Assembly: GCA_023333565.1 (NCBI GenBank)
Contig: JAJKFH010001062.1
Span: 1 to 64,000 of the forward strand
Direction of reading: 5' to 3'
DNA from: Puffinus mauretanicus
Lineage: Eukaryota > Chordata > Aves > Procellariiformes > Procellariidae
DNA length: 64,000 nt
The notes beneath the pieces were generated by a model. That model worked only from the letters and a program-made list of their open reading frames with translations, was not told where the DNA came from and made no database searches. Position 1 is the first letter of the stretch, and every line of letters begins with the position of its first letter. Shown here piece by piece: positions 26,301 through 34,275 of the stretch. Both the position numbers and the translations under genes were made by a program.

Positions 26301-27179
26301 GCTGGATAAGTCAAAGCAAGAATTGCTACTTTAACTAGCCAATTCACTAACCTCCTGGGTTTTGAATTTGAATACTATAATTTATGTAGGGTGCCATCTT
26401 TAAAAATGAAGAAAATTATCCGGTATAGCTTCCTAGCATGGGTACAGTATACTTGCCATCAATGAAGAAAGCTGGTATTTAAGATGCCTGCCTATACTTA
26501 TCCCTTCTATCAGAGTTGAAAAAAATGTGCCATTATATATAGACTGTACTAAATCATGCTAATGGCCTACTGTCTCACTAGCTCATTTCAACTACTTCTC
26601 CTCTACAAAAAAACACAAACCAAAAGTACCATGAACGCTTTCTAACTATTTGGGTTTGACCACTTAATGTAGAGTGCAAAGGTTTTTTTACACTCGAATA
26701 AATGACTATAAAATTCAAGGATATTATAAAGTAAAAGCACTCCCCTTCTTAAATCGCAAAGCTTAACTACAAAATTGTTAAATAAGAGAGGCTAAAAAAC
26801 CCTAAAATATTGTCTTCCAAAAGGGATGCTTTGAGTTCACTTAACCACATCTCCAGTTGTCCCAAGAAATAAGTGTTTCTGATGAACAGAACCGATTTTA
26901 AAAGTTTTCTCACTGAGTATTTCTAAAACATATACACCACCATACTTCTTACAGCCAAACGCCTCAGCTTTGCCGTTGGGCGAGGCCTCGCAGCACTGCG
27001 GCACAGAGATGCGCGCACAAGGTGCTGCCAGCCAGCTCCCACCGAGGATCACCAGCTACCTCCTAACTTCCACACCTGCTCTCACTTTCCACCTGGGCAA
27101 GCGCGAATAAGCGACAAGCGTCTGAACATCCCTCTGGAAAGACGCACGGAAGATGCTTACCTGGGACAGCATCACACAT
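2223..27179 (-). CDS. ERCC6L2: ERCC6L2, SNF2-family DNA-repair ATPase (5' part of gene, 11 coding exons)
   Basis: ERCC6L2 is a nuclear SNF2/Rad54-like ATPase. The mammalian protein acts in DNA-damage response and end joining, and its loss causes a bone-marrow failure syndrome (established knowledge). Eleven exons on the minus strand join in consistent phase into about 573 codons (1721 nt) without a stop. Visible domains are a Tudor-like N-terminal module (about residues 9-60), Walker [10 protein letters not shown] (138-146), motif Ia [11 protein letters not shown] in exon 4, the DEAH box (262-265), LTGT (289-292), and the start of the C-terminal helicase lobe (about 502 onward) with VLLFSFSTK and YRRLDG. 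The mammalian protein has roughly 1,500 residues, so helicase motifs V-VI and the long C-terminus lie left of position 1. All junctions are GT/AG. Exon boundaries were placed by reading splice sites and comparing with recalled family sequence. The N-terminus is the least certain part. Confidence 0.96.
3552..3623 (-). CDS. ERCC6L2: ERCC6L2 coding exon 10 (start of helicase C lobe)
   Basis: This 72-nt, 24-codon exon (residues 502-525) runs from ATTTACAG|GTCCTT to ACAAAG|GTGAGC. It encodes [20 protein letters not shown] then FSTK. This is the first strand of the C-terminal RecA-like lobe (motif IV region). It is in phase 0 with both neighbours. It is too short to stand out as an open frame and was found by its match to the expected family sequence. 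Confidence 0.94.
7701..7772 (+). repeat. G/T-rich low-complexity tract
   Basis: Runs of G (3-5) alternate with T-runs on the plus strand, for example GGGTTTTGG and GTGGGGGTTTTTG. At least four G-runs of three or more occur, with long T-rich loops. It lies about 45 bp left of the CR1 truncation point. Confidence 0.6.
7817..9540 (+). mobile_element. CR1 non-LTR retrotransposon, 5'-truncated, long ORF2
   Basis: This is a GC-rich 1.7-kb insertion in ERCC6L2 intron 9, opposite to the gene. It is the 3' part of a CR1 LINE, starting around AKVLN-type sequence of ORF2 and ending in the CR1 3' UTR with the ATTCTATG microrepeat (9522-9540). The 5' truncation at about 7817 is usual for target-primed reverse transcription. 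Long coding integrity suggests a fairly young copy, but it cannot move by itself because ORF1, the endonuclease domain and the 5' end are missing. It sits right after a G/T-rich tract. Confidence 0.95.
7824..9329 (+). pseudogene. CR1 ORF2 reverse transcriptase, partial, inactivated
   Basis: The frame is open for 501 codons from 7824 to the stop at 9327-9329. Visible motifs are [15 protein letters not shown], the catalytic block [13 protein letters not shown] (around 8391-8430), [20 protein letters not shown] (around 8560-8620) and the palm box FADN (FAD at 8655-8663, AAC at 8664-8666). CR1 enzymes have FADD there, so the second catalytic aspartate has become asparagine. After KLHQGKF the frame ends early because about five bases found in related copies are missing near 9322. 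The proper C-terminus resumes in another frame and ends at the TAG at 9451-9453. An 18-nt unit (DLLRHL) is duplicated at 7965-7997. Confidence 0.85.
10905..11050 (-). mobile_element. Old CR1 ORF2 fragment, antisense
   Basis: On the minus strand this short stretch reads [20 protein letters not shown] then RLGLSSLEK. That parallels the CR1 ORF2 C-terminal region ([18 protein letters not shown] ... LGLFSLEK in the copy at 7.8-9.5 kb). The match is limited to about 45 codons and is diverged, so boundaries are approximate. It lies in intron 9 of ERCC6L2, same strand as the gene. Confidence 0.6.
11415..11534 (-). CDS. ERCC6L2: ERCC6L2 coding exon 9
   Basis: This 120-nt, 40-codon exon (residues 462-501) runs from TCTTCCAG|GAAGCC to ATGAAG|GTAAAC. 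It encodes [20 protein letters not shown] followed by [20 protein letters not shown]. The [10 protein letters not shown] segment leads into the C-terminal helicase lobe. The next coding exon is almost 8 kb away because intron 9 holds a CR1 insertion and long AT-rich sequence. Confidence 0.95.
13021..13134 (-). CDS. ERCC6L2: ERCC6L2 coding exon 8
   Basis: This 114-nt, 38-codon exon (residues 424-461) runs from TTTGTAG|GTAAAT to CAGCAG|GTTAGT. It encodes [20 protein letters not shown], then [18 protein letters not shown]. The LQKVANH motif is the SNF2 region where the equivalent of the LRKICNHP motif falls, just before the second lobe. Confidence 0.94.
14685..14825 (-). CDS. ERCC6L2: ERCC6L2 coding exon 7
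   Basis: This 141-nt, 47-codon exon (residues 377-423) runs from TTGGCAG|ATGGTA to TACAAA|GTAAGA, phase 0 at both ends. It encodes [20 protein letters not shown], then a cysteine-rich stretch with CSC and NCC (residues about 411-421). The cysteine cluster is recalled in mammalian ERCC6L2. Whether it binds metal is not shown by sequence alone. Confidence 0.95.
16257..16464 (-). CDS. ERCC6L2: ERCC6L2 coding exon 6
   Basis: This 208-nt exon (residues 307-376) runs from TTAATAG|GGCTGT to GACAGA|GTAAGA. It encodes [40 protein letters not shown] and [20 protein letters not shown]. The WFLRRTK stretch is the SNF2 linker between the two ATPase lobes. The open frame continues into intron 6 by chance, but the donor and the switch to low-complexity residues mark the exon end. 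Confidence 0.96.
16484..16501 (+). repeat. Short (TG)n microsatellite
   Basis: About seven TG units preceded by a G-run (GGGGGGTGGG), 20 bp upstream of the ERCC6L2 exon 6 acceptor on the gene strand, where it reads as CA repeats. Such tracts can vary in length between individuals. Confidence 0.7.
17699..17860 (-). CDS. ERCC6L2: ERCC6L2 coding exon 5 (DEAH box)
   Basis: This 162-nt exon (residues 253-307) lies between ATCTGCAG|TGTAGA and GACTG|GTAAAT. It encodes [20 protein letters not shown], containing the Walker B DEAH box at residues 262-265, and then [20 protein letters not shown], the motif III coupling loop (LTGT, 289-292). The final TG plus the G of exon 6 makes the tryptophan of VMDW. 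Confidence 0.96.
18377..18570 (-). CDS. ERCC6L2: ERCC6L2 coding exon 4 (SNF2 motif Ia)
   Basis: This 194-nt exon (residues 189-252 plus two bases) runs from TTTCAG|ATTTTC to AACAG|GTAATG. It encodes [20 protein letters not shown], the typical SNF2 motif Ia strand, then [20 protein letters not shown] and [20 protein letters not shown]. The last two bases (AG) form a serine codon with the first base of exon 5, giving S-VEWSAV. Confidence 0.96.
18571..20053 (-). other. ERCC6L2 intron 3
   Basis: AT-rich intron between exons 3 and 4 that carries the antisense CR1 remnant at 19053-19420. Outside that remnant I see no recognisable element. Confidence 0.7.
19053..19420 (-). mobile_element. CR1 fragment, antisense, internally deleted
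   Basis: Reading the minus strand, 19420-19295 encodes [20 protein letters not shown], which matches the CR1 endonuclease-domain block (typically GYRLFRRDRQGRRGGGVALY). It is followed directly by the CR1 3' region: a block complementary to the 'fail to hold lines' end, with GGTTGTGGACTGCCCCATCC-like sequence near 19200-19220 and the terminal ATTCTATGATA (19063-19053). The whole reverse-transcriptase part is missing. It is in ERCC6L2 intron 3, same strand as the gene. Confidence 0.7.
20054..20173 (-). CDS. ERCC6L2: ERCC6L2 coding exon 3
   Basis: This 120-nt, 40-codon exon (residues 149-188) is bounded by CTCAAG|GTCATT and AAGAAG|GTACAG, phase 0 at both ends. It encodes [20 protein letters not shown] followed by [20 protein letters not shown], which continues the helix after Walker A. 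The intron sides are AT-rich and non-coding. The short charged C-terminal part is where I would expect species variation. Confidence 0.94.
20174..23279 (-). other. ERCC6L2 intron 2
   Basis: AT-rich sequence between exons 2 and 3. I saw no recognised repeat or extra exon in it. Short frames on either strand lack any familiar motif. Confidence 0.6.
23280..23704 (-). CDS. ERCC6L2: ERCC6L2 coding exon 2 (Tudor-like module and Walker A)
   Basis: This is the longest exon here (425 nt, residues 7-148). The acceptor is TTTTTTATAG|GTAATTGG and the donor is ATACAG|GTATTC. It begins [17 protein letters not shown], which resembles the Tudor-like start of mammalian ERCC6L2. It continues through [14 protein letters not shown], the Q-motif-like stretch [18 protein letters not shown], and ends in the ATP-binding loop [11 protein letters not shown]. 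The second D in DDMGLGKT replaces the E usual in SNF2 proteins (DEMGLGKT). I recall D also in mammalian ERCC6L2, so it is probably a family feature. It ends in phase 0. Confidence 0.96.
23705..27160 (-). other. ERCC6L2 intron 1
   Basis: This 3.5-kb intron follows the tiny first coding exon. Its right end (about 26,950-27,160) is still in the CpG island and includes the palindromic TGCGCGCA at 27010-27017, which resembles half of an NRF1 site. The rest is AT-rich with no feature I can support. Confidence 0.65.
27161..27179 (-). CDS. ERCC6L2: ERCC6L2 coding exon 1 (start codon exon, 19 nt coding)
   Basis: The ATG at 27179-27177 opens MCDAVP and the first base of a glycine codon, followed by a strong donor (CAG|GTAAGC, GT at 27160-27159). 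Phase 1 matches the acceptor of exon 2, giving MCDAVPG then NWHIGERC. The same frame has stops upstream (TAG at 27281-27279 and a TGA further on), so the start cannot lie further upstream within this exon. The frame one base over, ending in CAG, would run into TAA at the start of exon 2. The 5' UTR presumably extends right into the CpG island. The start is inferred from splice logic. The N-terminus is shorter than the mammalian one as I recall it, and a different first exon is possible. Confidence 0.75.
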
Positions 27180-27631
27180 TTTAACTTTTGGCCGCGCAAA
27201 GCCCGGCAGAGCCCCTGGGCGCAGGCACCCGGGGGCAGGTGGGGATCAGGAGCCAGCTGGGCCCGCGGCTCTGGGGGCCTACCGCCACAGGCGGGGGGCA
27301 CGGGCCGGTCTAGCGCCCGCACACCATCGCTGGAGGCCACACGCTCCCCCGGGCAAGGGGCAGCGGGGAAGGGGCTGAGGAGACCCCGGGGGCGCCGAGC
27401 AGCCACCCGGCGGGCACCTCACAGCGTGCCAGGGAAGGAAACCGTCGCTTGCCCCCCCACCTCCGCACCACTGCCGGCTCCGATAACGCCCTCCGCCAGG
27501 GCGGCCCCCCTCCGCTAGGGTGCGGGCAGGAACCGGGGACGGGGGCGAGCGGCCCCTTCGCCCCCGCGCTTGTCGCCCCGCCCCCACCGCGGCGGGCTCG
27601 GCCACTGCCGGGCTGCCGGGTGGGGGTCGGG

Positions 27632-27733
27632 TATCGCGAGAGGACCAGCGCCCCGGGACTCCGTTCTTAAAGGAGCCGGCGGTGAGTGGCAGGCGCGGGA
27701 AGTATCGCGAGGTTTGCTGGCAGCGTCGCGAGA
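27632..27733. promoter_or_regulatory. Cluster of three CGCGA promoter motifs
   Basis: TATCGCGAGA lies at 27632-27641, TATCGCGAGG at 27703-27712, and GTCGCGAGAG within 27725-27734. These match or nearly match the TCTCGCGAGA / TATCGCGAGA element known from CpG-island and bidirectional housekeeping promoters; the TCTCGCGAGA form is bound by BANP in mammals. The cluster is about 450-550 bp upstream of the ERCC6L2 start codon. Use by the bird factor is inference. Confidence 0.6.
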
Positions 27734-28180
27734 GGCGGGCGGGGAGGGGTCTGGGCCCGGCGGCGGGCAAGTGCCGTGCGCAAGGCGCGGGGGGCCGGGG
27801 CCCGTCCCGGCTGGCGGCCGCGGTGCCGGCTGGTGCTGTCTGAAGCAGCCGCTGTCTCAGGCAGCCGGTAGCTGTGGTGCTGTGGCCGCAGGGGGCCTGG
27901 CCTGAGGGCGGCCATGGGTGCTGGCGGGGCGAGCCCCCGGGGGGCGCGGCGAATGAAGAGCGCTTTCCAGCGGGGACGGCCGAGCGTAGTGCGGCGCGCG
28001 TGGCGGTGGTGTGCGGGCCTGCGGCACGCGGGAGGCGCGGCCTCGGCCCTGCACGTAGCCCCGGGGGCGGGAGTGGGGGCACGGTGACCCGCAGTGCCTG
28101 TGCTGTGGCTGAGTTTCCTCCCAATGCGGCCCGTGTTTGTAGCACGGTCTGTAGGGGAGGGGGGAAAAATGACATCTAGA

Positions 28181-30840
28181 GTTATTTTCTAGGGAATTGC
28201 GCAGGTGAGGACGCAGGAGAGCAGCGGGTGCAATGGAAGGTGCTGCTGGTGCTCTGGCAGGCAGTGGCCTTTCAGCTGGCGTGGCAGGAGTTAGCTGCAG
28301 CGAGGTGGTTGGGACATGGTAAGAACCAGACGTGCAGCAAGAGCTAGCGTTGGGGGAAAAGGCTGAAGCGAGAGAGGCCCACGTTCTAGCTTCGCCCGTT
28401 TTCAGAAGAGCTTAGCTGGATGCAGTAACACTTTGCAGGTTATAAACACATCTTATTCTTGCTGAGAAAATCTGGCCCCACCCAGAAATCTATCCTGATT
28501 GCCCTGTATTTCGATAGCAATTTAATAGTTACATGAAGGCCGTGAGTTCCCAGAGCCTTGCTATTACTGTGGCAGAATTTAACGTGCATTTAAGAGTGCA
28601 AAACTAAGTAGTTTCATTTACAAAAGATCGGAGTGTGTAAATACCGTGCTAGATACATTTTTAAAGCAGCTTTGATTACTTTTTTAATGCGGGAGACGTG
28701 AGTTTGGGATGAATCTCTCTCATGGTTCCTAATTATCTGGTAACTTCAATTATTTTAATGACATGTTAAGGAGGGATTAAGCATTAGAGAAAACAACATG
28801 ATCCTTTTGGCGTGTGCAGTAAAATTGCGTACAATGAAGATGGATAGACTGGCTAATCAAAATTCTACATCCTACAATATTTTCACAAACAAGGCAAGGC
28901 AATAAATCTAATGCGTGGCTCTACGTGCTGCCTGCATGCAGCTGATATGCAGGCAGCTATCTGCCTGCTCTAAGAGTAGCGAAGACTTACGCAACCTGGA
29001 GCAATGTTAAGTTACTTCTTTAAGTTGTGTGCTATTAGCCAGAATTTTGTTCTAACAGAAGTTAGTGAAAGATGTATAGTCTTTGATTAGCCAGTTATAT
29101 TAGAGTAATGGGAGAATAGCAGGCATGAAAGCACTAATACATTTGCTGCAACAATAAACTACATGAAAGTAAGGCACCACACATGTTGGGGGAGGTGGTT
29201 CAAAAATAAAAAGTAATACAGAACCAATAAATTACATTGTTTTAAAAATACACATGTAGTCATGCATTTAACTGCATTCATCCCAAAGGAATGTGACAAG
29301 AACTATACCATAATAAAACCAAAGCTGAAAACAGGATGACATTCCAGATTTTAAAAATTTGGCAAAATAAACACAATATAACTTTACCATGACCTCAGAT
29401 ACTTAATACACCTCAGCCCTCAGAGCATCTTAGAAAAATCAGTGAGAATGTAAGCTCTGATTCTAAGGCAAGCTTTTAAACTGGATCATGTTTGAAGGTA
29501 AATGTGTGTTTGTACCACAAGGTGTTTCTTTAACAAATAATATGTTGCATCTTACCAAGGTATCTGTGCTTAATAAGGACTCTCTCATGCAGAGTACAGC
29601 TGTTATTTTATAGTCACAAATACAATATTATGACTGCACAATAGAAGGAAATAAGAAACAGATTAAACGCTTGCTTAAACACTTTAATTTTTCTAATAAA
29701 CGGGCAGTAAAATTCTGCCCACACTCCAAGGATCCCGCTCTGCTTTTATGTCAGTGGTAAGACCTCAGTGGCTTAGCCAGAAACAGAATTGCATCTGAAA
29801 ATCCCAGTGAAGTCACTAGGATGAATCCCCATTACAGTCAGGTACACTCTTCTAGCTTTTTCCTTAAGGAGGGAGGGCCAAGGGAGGAACACACCCTTAA
29901 CAGGAGCAGTTGGTTAAGCATGTCAACAGGTAGTTTTCCTCTTCCCATTAAAATTCCTCTCGCAGATTACAAGAAGTTTCTACATCTTTACTCCACTTTG
30001 AAAAAAAAGCTAGAAAACAAGCTGGTCCCCTGAGATTAGAACCGGACCTATAATGAAAATGTTTTCAGAGGCTGGAGTTACGTTGTTTTGTCATGTATCT
30101 TTGAAAGTTTTTTGAGTATAAAAGTCCTTCTTTCAGAAAATCTTTCTAGCTCAAGGTAGAAGTTATTTGCTTAGGAAGTCAAAAATGTCTCACACCGTGT
30201 TTCTGCAGGGAAAGGTTTGTAAAGGGATTTCATTTTGAAAAGCTGTTGCCATTACTGGAAAGTTGAATATATCCAAACTCCATATGAAAATTTGAACTCT
30301 GCTCATATTTGACTTAGTTTAGATTTCATAAGAGAAGTGTTAGGCTCAGATAACAACCAAAATGAATAGGATAATGGGGATAAGCACTTTTTAAATATGT
30401 GCTATATCCCTGAAATCGTTTCACATGTAACATTGTGGCCTTCCTGTTCACTCTTCTTTGACAGAGAGAGGAGATAAATTAACTGATGTGCATCTAAAAA
30501 GGGCAGCTTAGTTACATTTACAGCATCCTCCACAGTCAGTAGTTCTGAAAACAAAGCAAGCTAGCGATTCTCGGACGCACTCAGCATTTGCAAGTCTTAA
30601 CTGAAACCCACGGAAAGTACAGGCGCCTAGAATTTTTGAAAGTGCAAGTAAGCCAGTTGTTTAATTCTATACTAGAAGAAAGAAGAGGTGGTTCAATTCA
30701 GGTGGTATTAATTAAGCATGCCAGCATTAAAAGTGTTACAAAGAAGAACTCGGTAATGTGATGTGCACTGAATTAACATTTTGGAAGGCCTTTTGTCTCT
30801 CCAGCACTTCATTTGCCACAGTATTTTACACATTGCCCAT
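28181..30840. other. Intergenic, no gene seen
   Basis: This 2.6-kb stretch to the right of the CpG island is AT-rich. If the promoter is bidirectional, a rightward non-coding transcript would run through here, but I cannot identify exons. The short frame at 29821-30033 shows no family motif. Confidence 0.55.
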
Positions 30841-30849
30841 TAACAGTAT

Positions 30850-32395
30850 TCAAGAAGCTCTCAGAGTGCTTTGTGGAAATCAGACCAATGGTGCTCTGAA
30901 GTGTCTGTATGCTAATGCACACCCCACAGGGATCAAAGAAGGGACATTTGAGCCCTTGTGTGCAGCTGCAGGGCTAGTCTCTTTGGGATCACAGAGACCT
31001 GGCAGGATAGCTCACATGACTGGAGTGCTGCTGTGGACAGACCTGGGCCAGGAAGGATGAGCCAGGACAGTGGGGAGCAGAATTGGCATTTCATGTGAGA
31101 GCAGCGAGGACACATGGAGCTCTGCCTGGTCTGTAGTGACCATGAGGTGGTGGAGTCCAGGATGTTGAGAGAGAGGAACAAGACAAATAGCAGGATCATA
31201 ACCCTGGACTTCAGGAGACCAGACTCATGCCTGATCAACCCATTAGCCGCCTACAATGAAATGACTGGCTTGGTGGACTAGGGATGAGCAGTGTATGTTG
31301 TTTATCTTGAATTTAGCAAGGCTTTCACCACTTTCTCCCATAGCATCCTATATATAGACGCTGGTGCAGTATGGGCTAGGTAAATGGGCAGTGAGGTGGA
31401 CTGAAAACTGGCTGAACTTCAGGGCTTAAAGGATTGTTATCAGCAGCACAAAGTCTGGCTGCAGTCCCATTACTAGTGGAGTATTTTTGGGGTCTGATAC
31501 TGGGGCCAGTACTGCCCATTTTATTAATGCCTTGGATGGTGGGACAGAGTGCCTTCTCTGCAAGTTTACAGATGATACACAATTGGGAGGAGTGGTTGAC
31601 AGACCAGATGCTTGTGCTGCCATCCAAGAGGGACTGCGACAGGCTGGAGAAATGAGCAGGTAGGAATCTCATGAAGTTCAACAAAGTCCTGCACAGGGGG
31701 TGGAATAACCCTATGCAGCAGTATAGGCTGGAGATTAACTAGTTTGAAAGCAACTTTGCAGAAAAAGACCTGTGGGTCCCAGTGGACTGCAAGTTGGCCG
31801 TGAGTCAGCGGTGCACCCCCGCAGCACAGAAGGCCAACAGTATCTTAGGCTGTGCTAGGAAGGGCATTGCACAGCAGGTCAAGGGAGGTGATCTTTCCCC
31901 GCAGTTCAGGTGAGATCACGTGTCAAGTGCTATGTCCAGTTCTTGGCTCCCCACAGCAAGAAACACATGGACATACTGGAGAGAGTCCAAGACCATGAAG
32001 ATGAAGAGATTGGAGCATCTGACCATACCAGAAGAAGCTGAGAGCTGGGACTGTGTAGCCTCAAGAAGAGAAGTCTCGGGAGATCTTGTCAGTGTGCATA
32101 AATATCTGATGGGAGGGTATAAAGAAGGTGAAGCCATACTTTTCTCAGTAGTGCCCAAGGCAAGAGGCAATGGTTGCAAATTGAAACAGGAAATACCATT
32201 TAAATATAAGCAAAAGCTCTTCAGCTGCGGGTGGCGGAACACTGCCACAGTTTGCTCAGAGAGGTCGTGGAATCCTCGTCCTTACAAATATTCAAAACCC
32301 AACTGGACATAGGCCCAAATATCCTGCTGTAGGTGACCCTACTTTAAGGTTGGACTAGATGTTCTCTAGAGACTTCCAACCTTTGGGGACAGACT
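30850..32395 (+). mobile_element. Old CR1 element, degenerate, internally deleted
   Basis: Plus-strand CR1 with many stops and frameshifts. The order is: the ORF2 endonuclease start (ALKCLYANAHPTGIKEG at about 30891-30945), GSQRPGR / SHDWSAAVD-like sequence to 31050, HEVVESRMLRERNKTNSRII (31140-31200), then an abrupt jump to the RT block equivalent to CLINPLAAYNEMTGLVD (31227-31280), EFSKAF-like sequence, LGPVLPI and CKFTDDTQLGG near 31558-31590. It ends with a diverged 3' UTR (GGTTGGACTAGATGTTCTCT at 32349-32368). The linker between endonuclease and RT is absent. The boundary with the next fragment is approximate. Confidence 0.85.
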
Positions 32396-32668
32396 TTTTA
32401 GTAGGGCCTGTAGTGATAGGACAAGGGGTAATGGTTTTAAACTAAAAGAGGGTAGATTCAGACTAGATACAAGAAAAATTTTTTACAATGAGGGTGGTGA
32501 AACACTGGAACAGGTTGCCCAGAGAGGTGGTAGATGCCCCATCCCTGGAAACATTCAATGTCATGTTGGATGGGGCTCTGATCTAGTTGATGGGGCTCTG
32601 CTCATTGCAGGGGAGTTGTACTAGATGACCTTTAAAGGTCCCTTCCAAACCAAAGTGTTCTATGATTC
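32396..32668 (+). mobile_element. Second CR1 3' end abutting the first
   Basis: Right after the 3' UTR of the preceding CR1, a second and less decayed CR1 3' segment begins at GTAGGGCCTGTAGTGATAGG. It encodes [19 protein letters not shown] and [18 protein letters not shown] sequence, then the UTR with GATGACCTTTAAAGGTCCCT and the terminal TTCTATGATTCTAA. It duplicates functions already present at 32130-32390, so it is a separate insertion or the product of recombination between two copies. Confidence 0.8.
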
Positions 32669-34259
32669 TAACCTCAGCCATTCTTTGAAGAAGTCTATAG
32701 GACAAACAGAGTTCTGGCTAATTGCTTATGCTGTCTATTATTTAAAAATTAAGAGCTTTAAATACCATGTAGATTGCTTAGCCAGAGTCCTGTTTGTCCC
32801 ATAGCCCAGTGCCAAAAGACATGGCATCAATGCTTACCTAGCTATATGTGTATTTCCAGTCTCACCTTCCAGTTAATGACTCGTAAGATCTTCAAGTCAT
32901 TCTTCTCTTTGGTATCGTCGATCGTAAAATAAAAGCTTGAAAATGCTAACTAAGGGTGTCTGGAAATGCTGCACAACACTTAAATGTGTGCACAACACAT
33001 AAAAAATAGATAACACCTTGAGAGTTTAACTCAATAAATCAGATACCCTTTGTATTGTTAATTCTTGCTCAGAAGGACTCTAGCCAGTCCTAAATCTTAC
33101 TAACTCTTAGAAGCCAGGGTAGTATAATTCTTATAACCTGCTGCAAAATTGTCCTTTAAAGTTTGTCTGCCAGATGATGTGTTACTCAGCTTGAATAAAC
33201 CTGAGAGACTGATTCCACAAGTGTTACGAAGTATTGATTCATTTCCTTCGAGTGTCTGGTTAAACAGTGACTTGAGGAAAATGTAAAGTTTTGTCCTTAA
33301 ATAAATACCGTATATAAATGGATCATGTCAGCAACACTCAGATTTCATGATTGCCTGGAGTGGGAACTGGATAATGAGGCTTGTCAGCTCCATTGGATTT
33401 GTAGCAGATATTTGTGTAGAGCAGTTTTGAATGTTTCAGAAAAATATGTGAACATTCAAAAGGCTTGTGGACCAGTCTCAGTTATGCTCTGGGTTTGGTT
33501 AAACCAAATCAGCATAATTGTTCTTCAGAGGATCTTTTATTATGTGTTACACATTTCACTTTACAAATAAAAATTATTTCAGAAATGGAAAGAGCTTTCC
33601 ATTAGGAGTAGTAGTCATAGAAATGGTTTATGGAGACTGCAGTTGAGTTTGGTTCCCGTAATCCCTTTTTTCCTTGAGGAAAAAATAAAAAGTATTTGCT
33701 TCCTCAGGTTTGATTTCACATTTTTGAGTTTTGATTGACAGCAAAGCATGAAGGGAAAGACTTAAAAGCACCACACACGCAGAAAGAGAGCAAAAAAAGA
33801 CTAAAACTGGAAAGACTTTTGGGGTTTTTTTTCTTTTTTTGGGGGGGTAACATGGCAAGCTGTCCTCAAGAGATAAGAAAGTAATGATTTAAAGCCTCCT
33901 AAGCAGATAAGGTGCAAATGTGATCTGGTGTGGGAGACTGGGACATGCAACTTTCCTAACTAAAATCACAAAACCTGGAATACACAACCCTTGTAAACAG
34001 CCATCTGACTTAATCAACAGGTCCAACCTAGCCAAAGCATCTCTAATCAAATGAAACTGTAGGGTCATCTTGGAAATGTGATGCCTAGCTGTGAATTGCT
34101 AGGCTGCTATGATGATCCAAAAATAAAGAAAAACTGTATGTAGCTCTCCTCTTAAATCTTTTTTTTCCTTTCTGGCTTGTTTTAAGCAATTTACCTCATA
34201 AATTGTGTGAGCCATAACCTGATGTGTCACACTTTTGAGGAAACATGCAGAGACATACA

Positions 34260-34275
34260 GACACACACACACACA
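34260..34275 (+). repeat. Short (CA)n microsatellite
   Basis: About eight CA units flanked by AGAGACATACAGA-type sequence; no other feature nearby. Confidence 0.7.

Larger units (their letters stand above)
26950..28180. promoter_or_regulatory. CpG island, ERCC6L2 promoter, possibly bidirectional
   Basis: Base composition switches sharply from AT-rich flanks to about 1.2 kb of very GC- and CpG-rich DNA. It contains the inferred first ERCC6L2 exon at its left side, so transcription leftward must start within it, probably between 27,180 and 27,750. There are G-rich runs on both strands and no TATA box near the expected start, typical of housekeeping promoters. Long open frames here (up to 298 codons, minus strand) are a by-product of few AT-rich stop codons. 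Their Pro/Arg/Ala-rich translations show no family resemblance. Confidence 0.85.

Noticed and set aside
27056..27406. Frame ending ...MLSQ|GTAAGC as the ERCC6L2 first exon
   Set aside because: It would leave the exon in phase 0, and exon 2 then reads G-TAA-type sequence, giving an immediate stop.
27667..27915. ATG at 27915 as an alternative start for ERCC6L2 (MAALRPGPL...)
   Set aside because: I saw no donor that would join it in phase to exon 2, and the ATG at 27179 has a strong phase-matched donor.
27279..28175. A 298-codon minus-strand open frame in the CpG island
   Set aside because: GC-rich DNA has few stop codons. The translation is Pro/Arg/Ala-rich without motifs, and the frame ends before the ERCC6L2 start codon. 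Several overlapping frames of similar quality exist on both strands.
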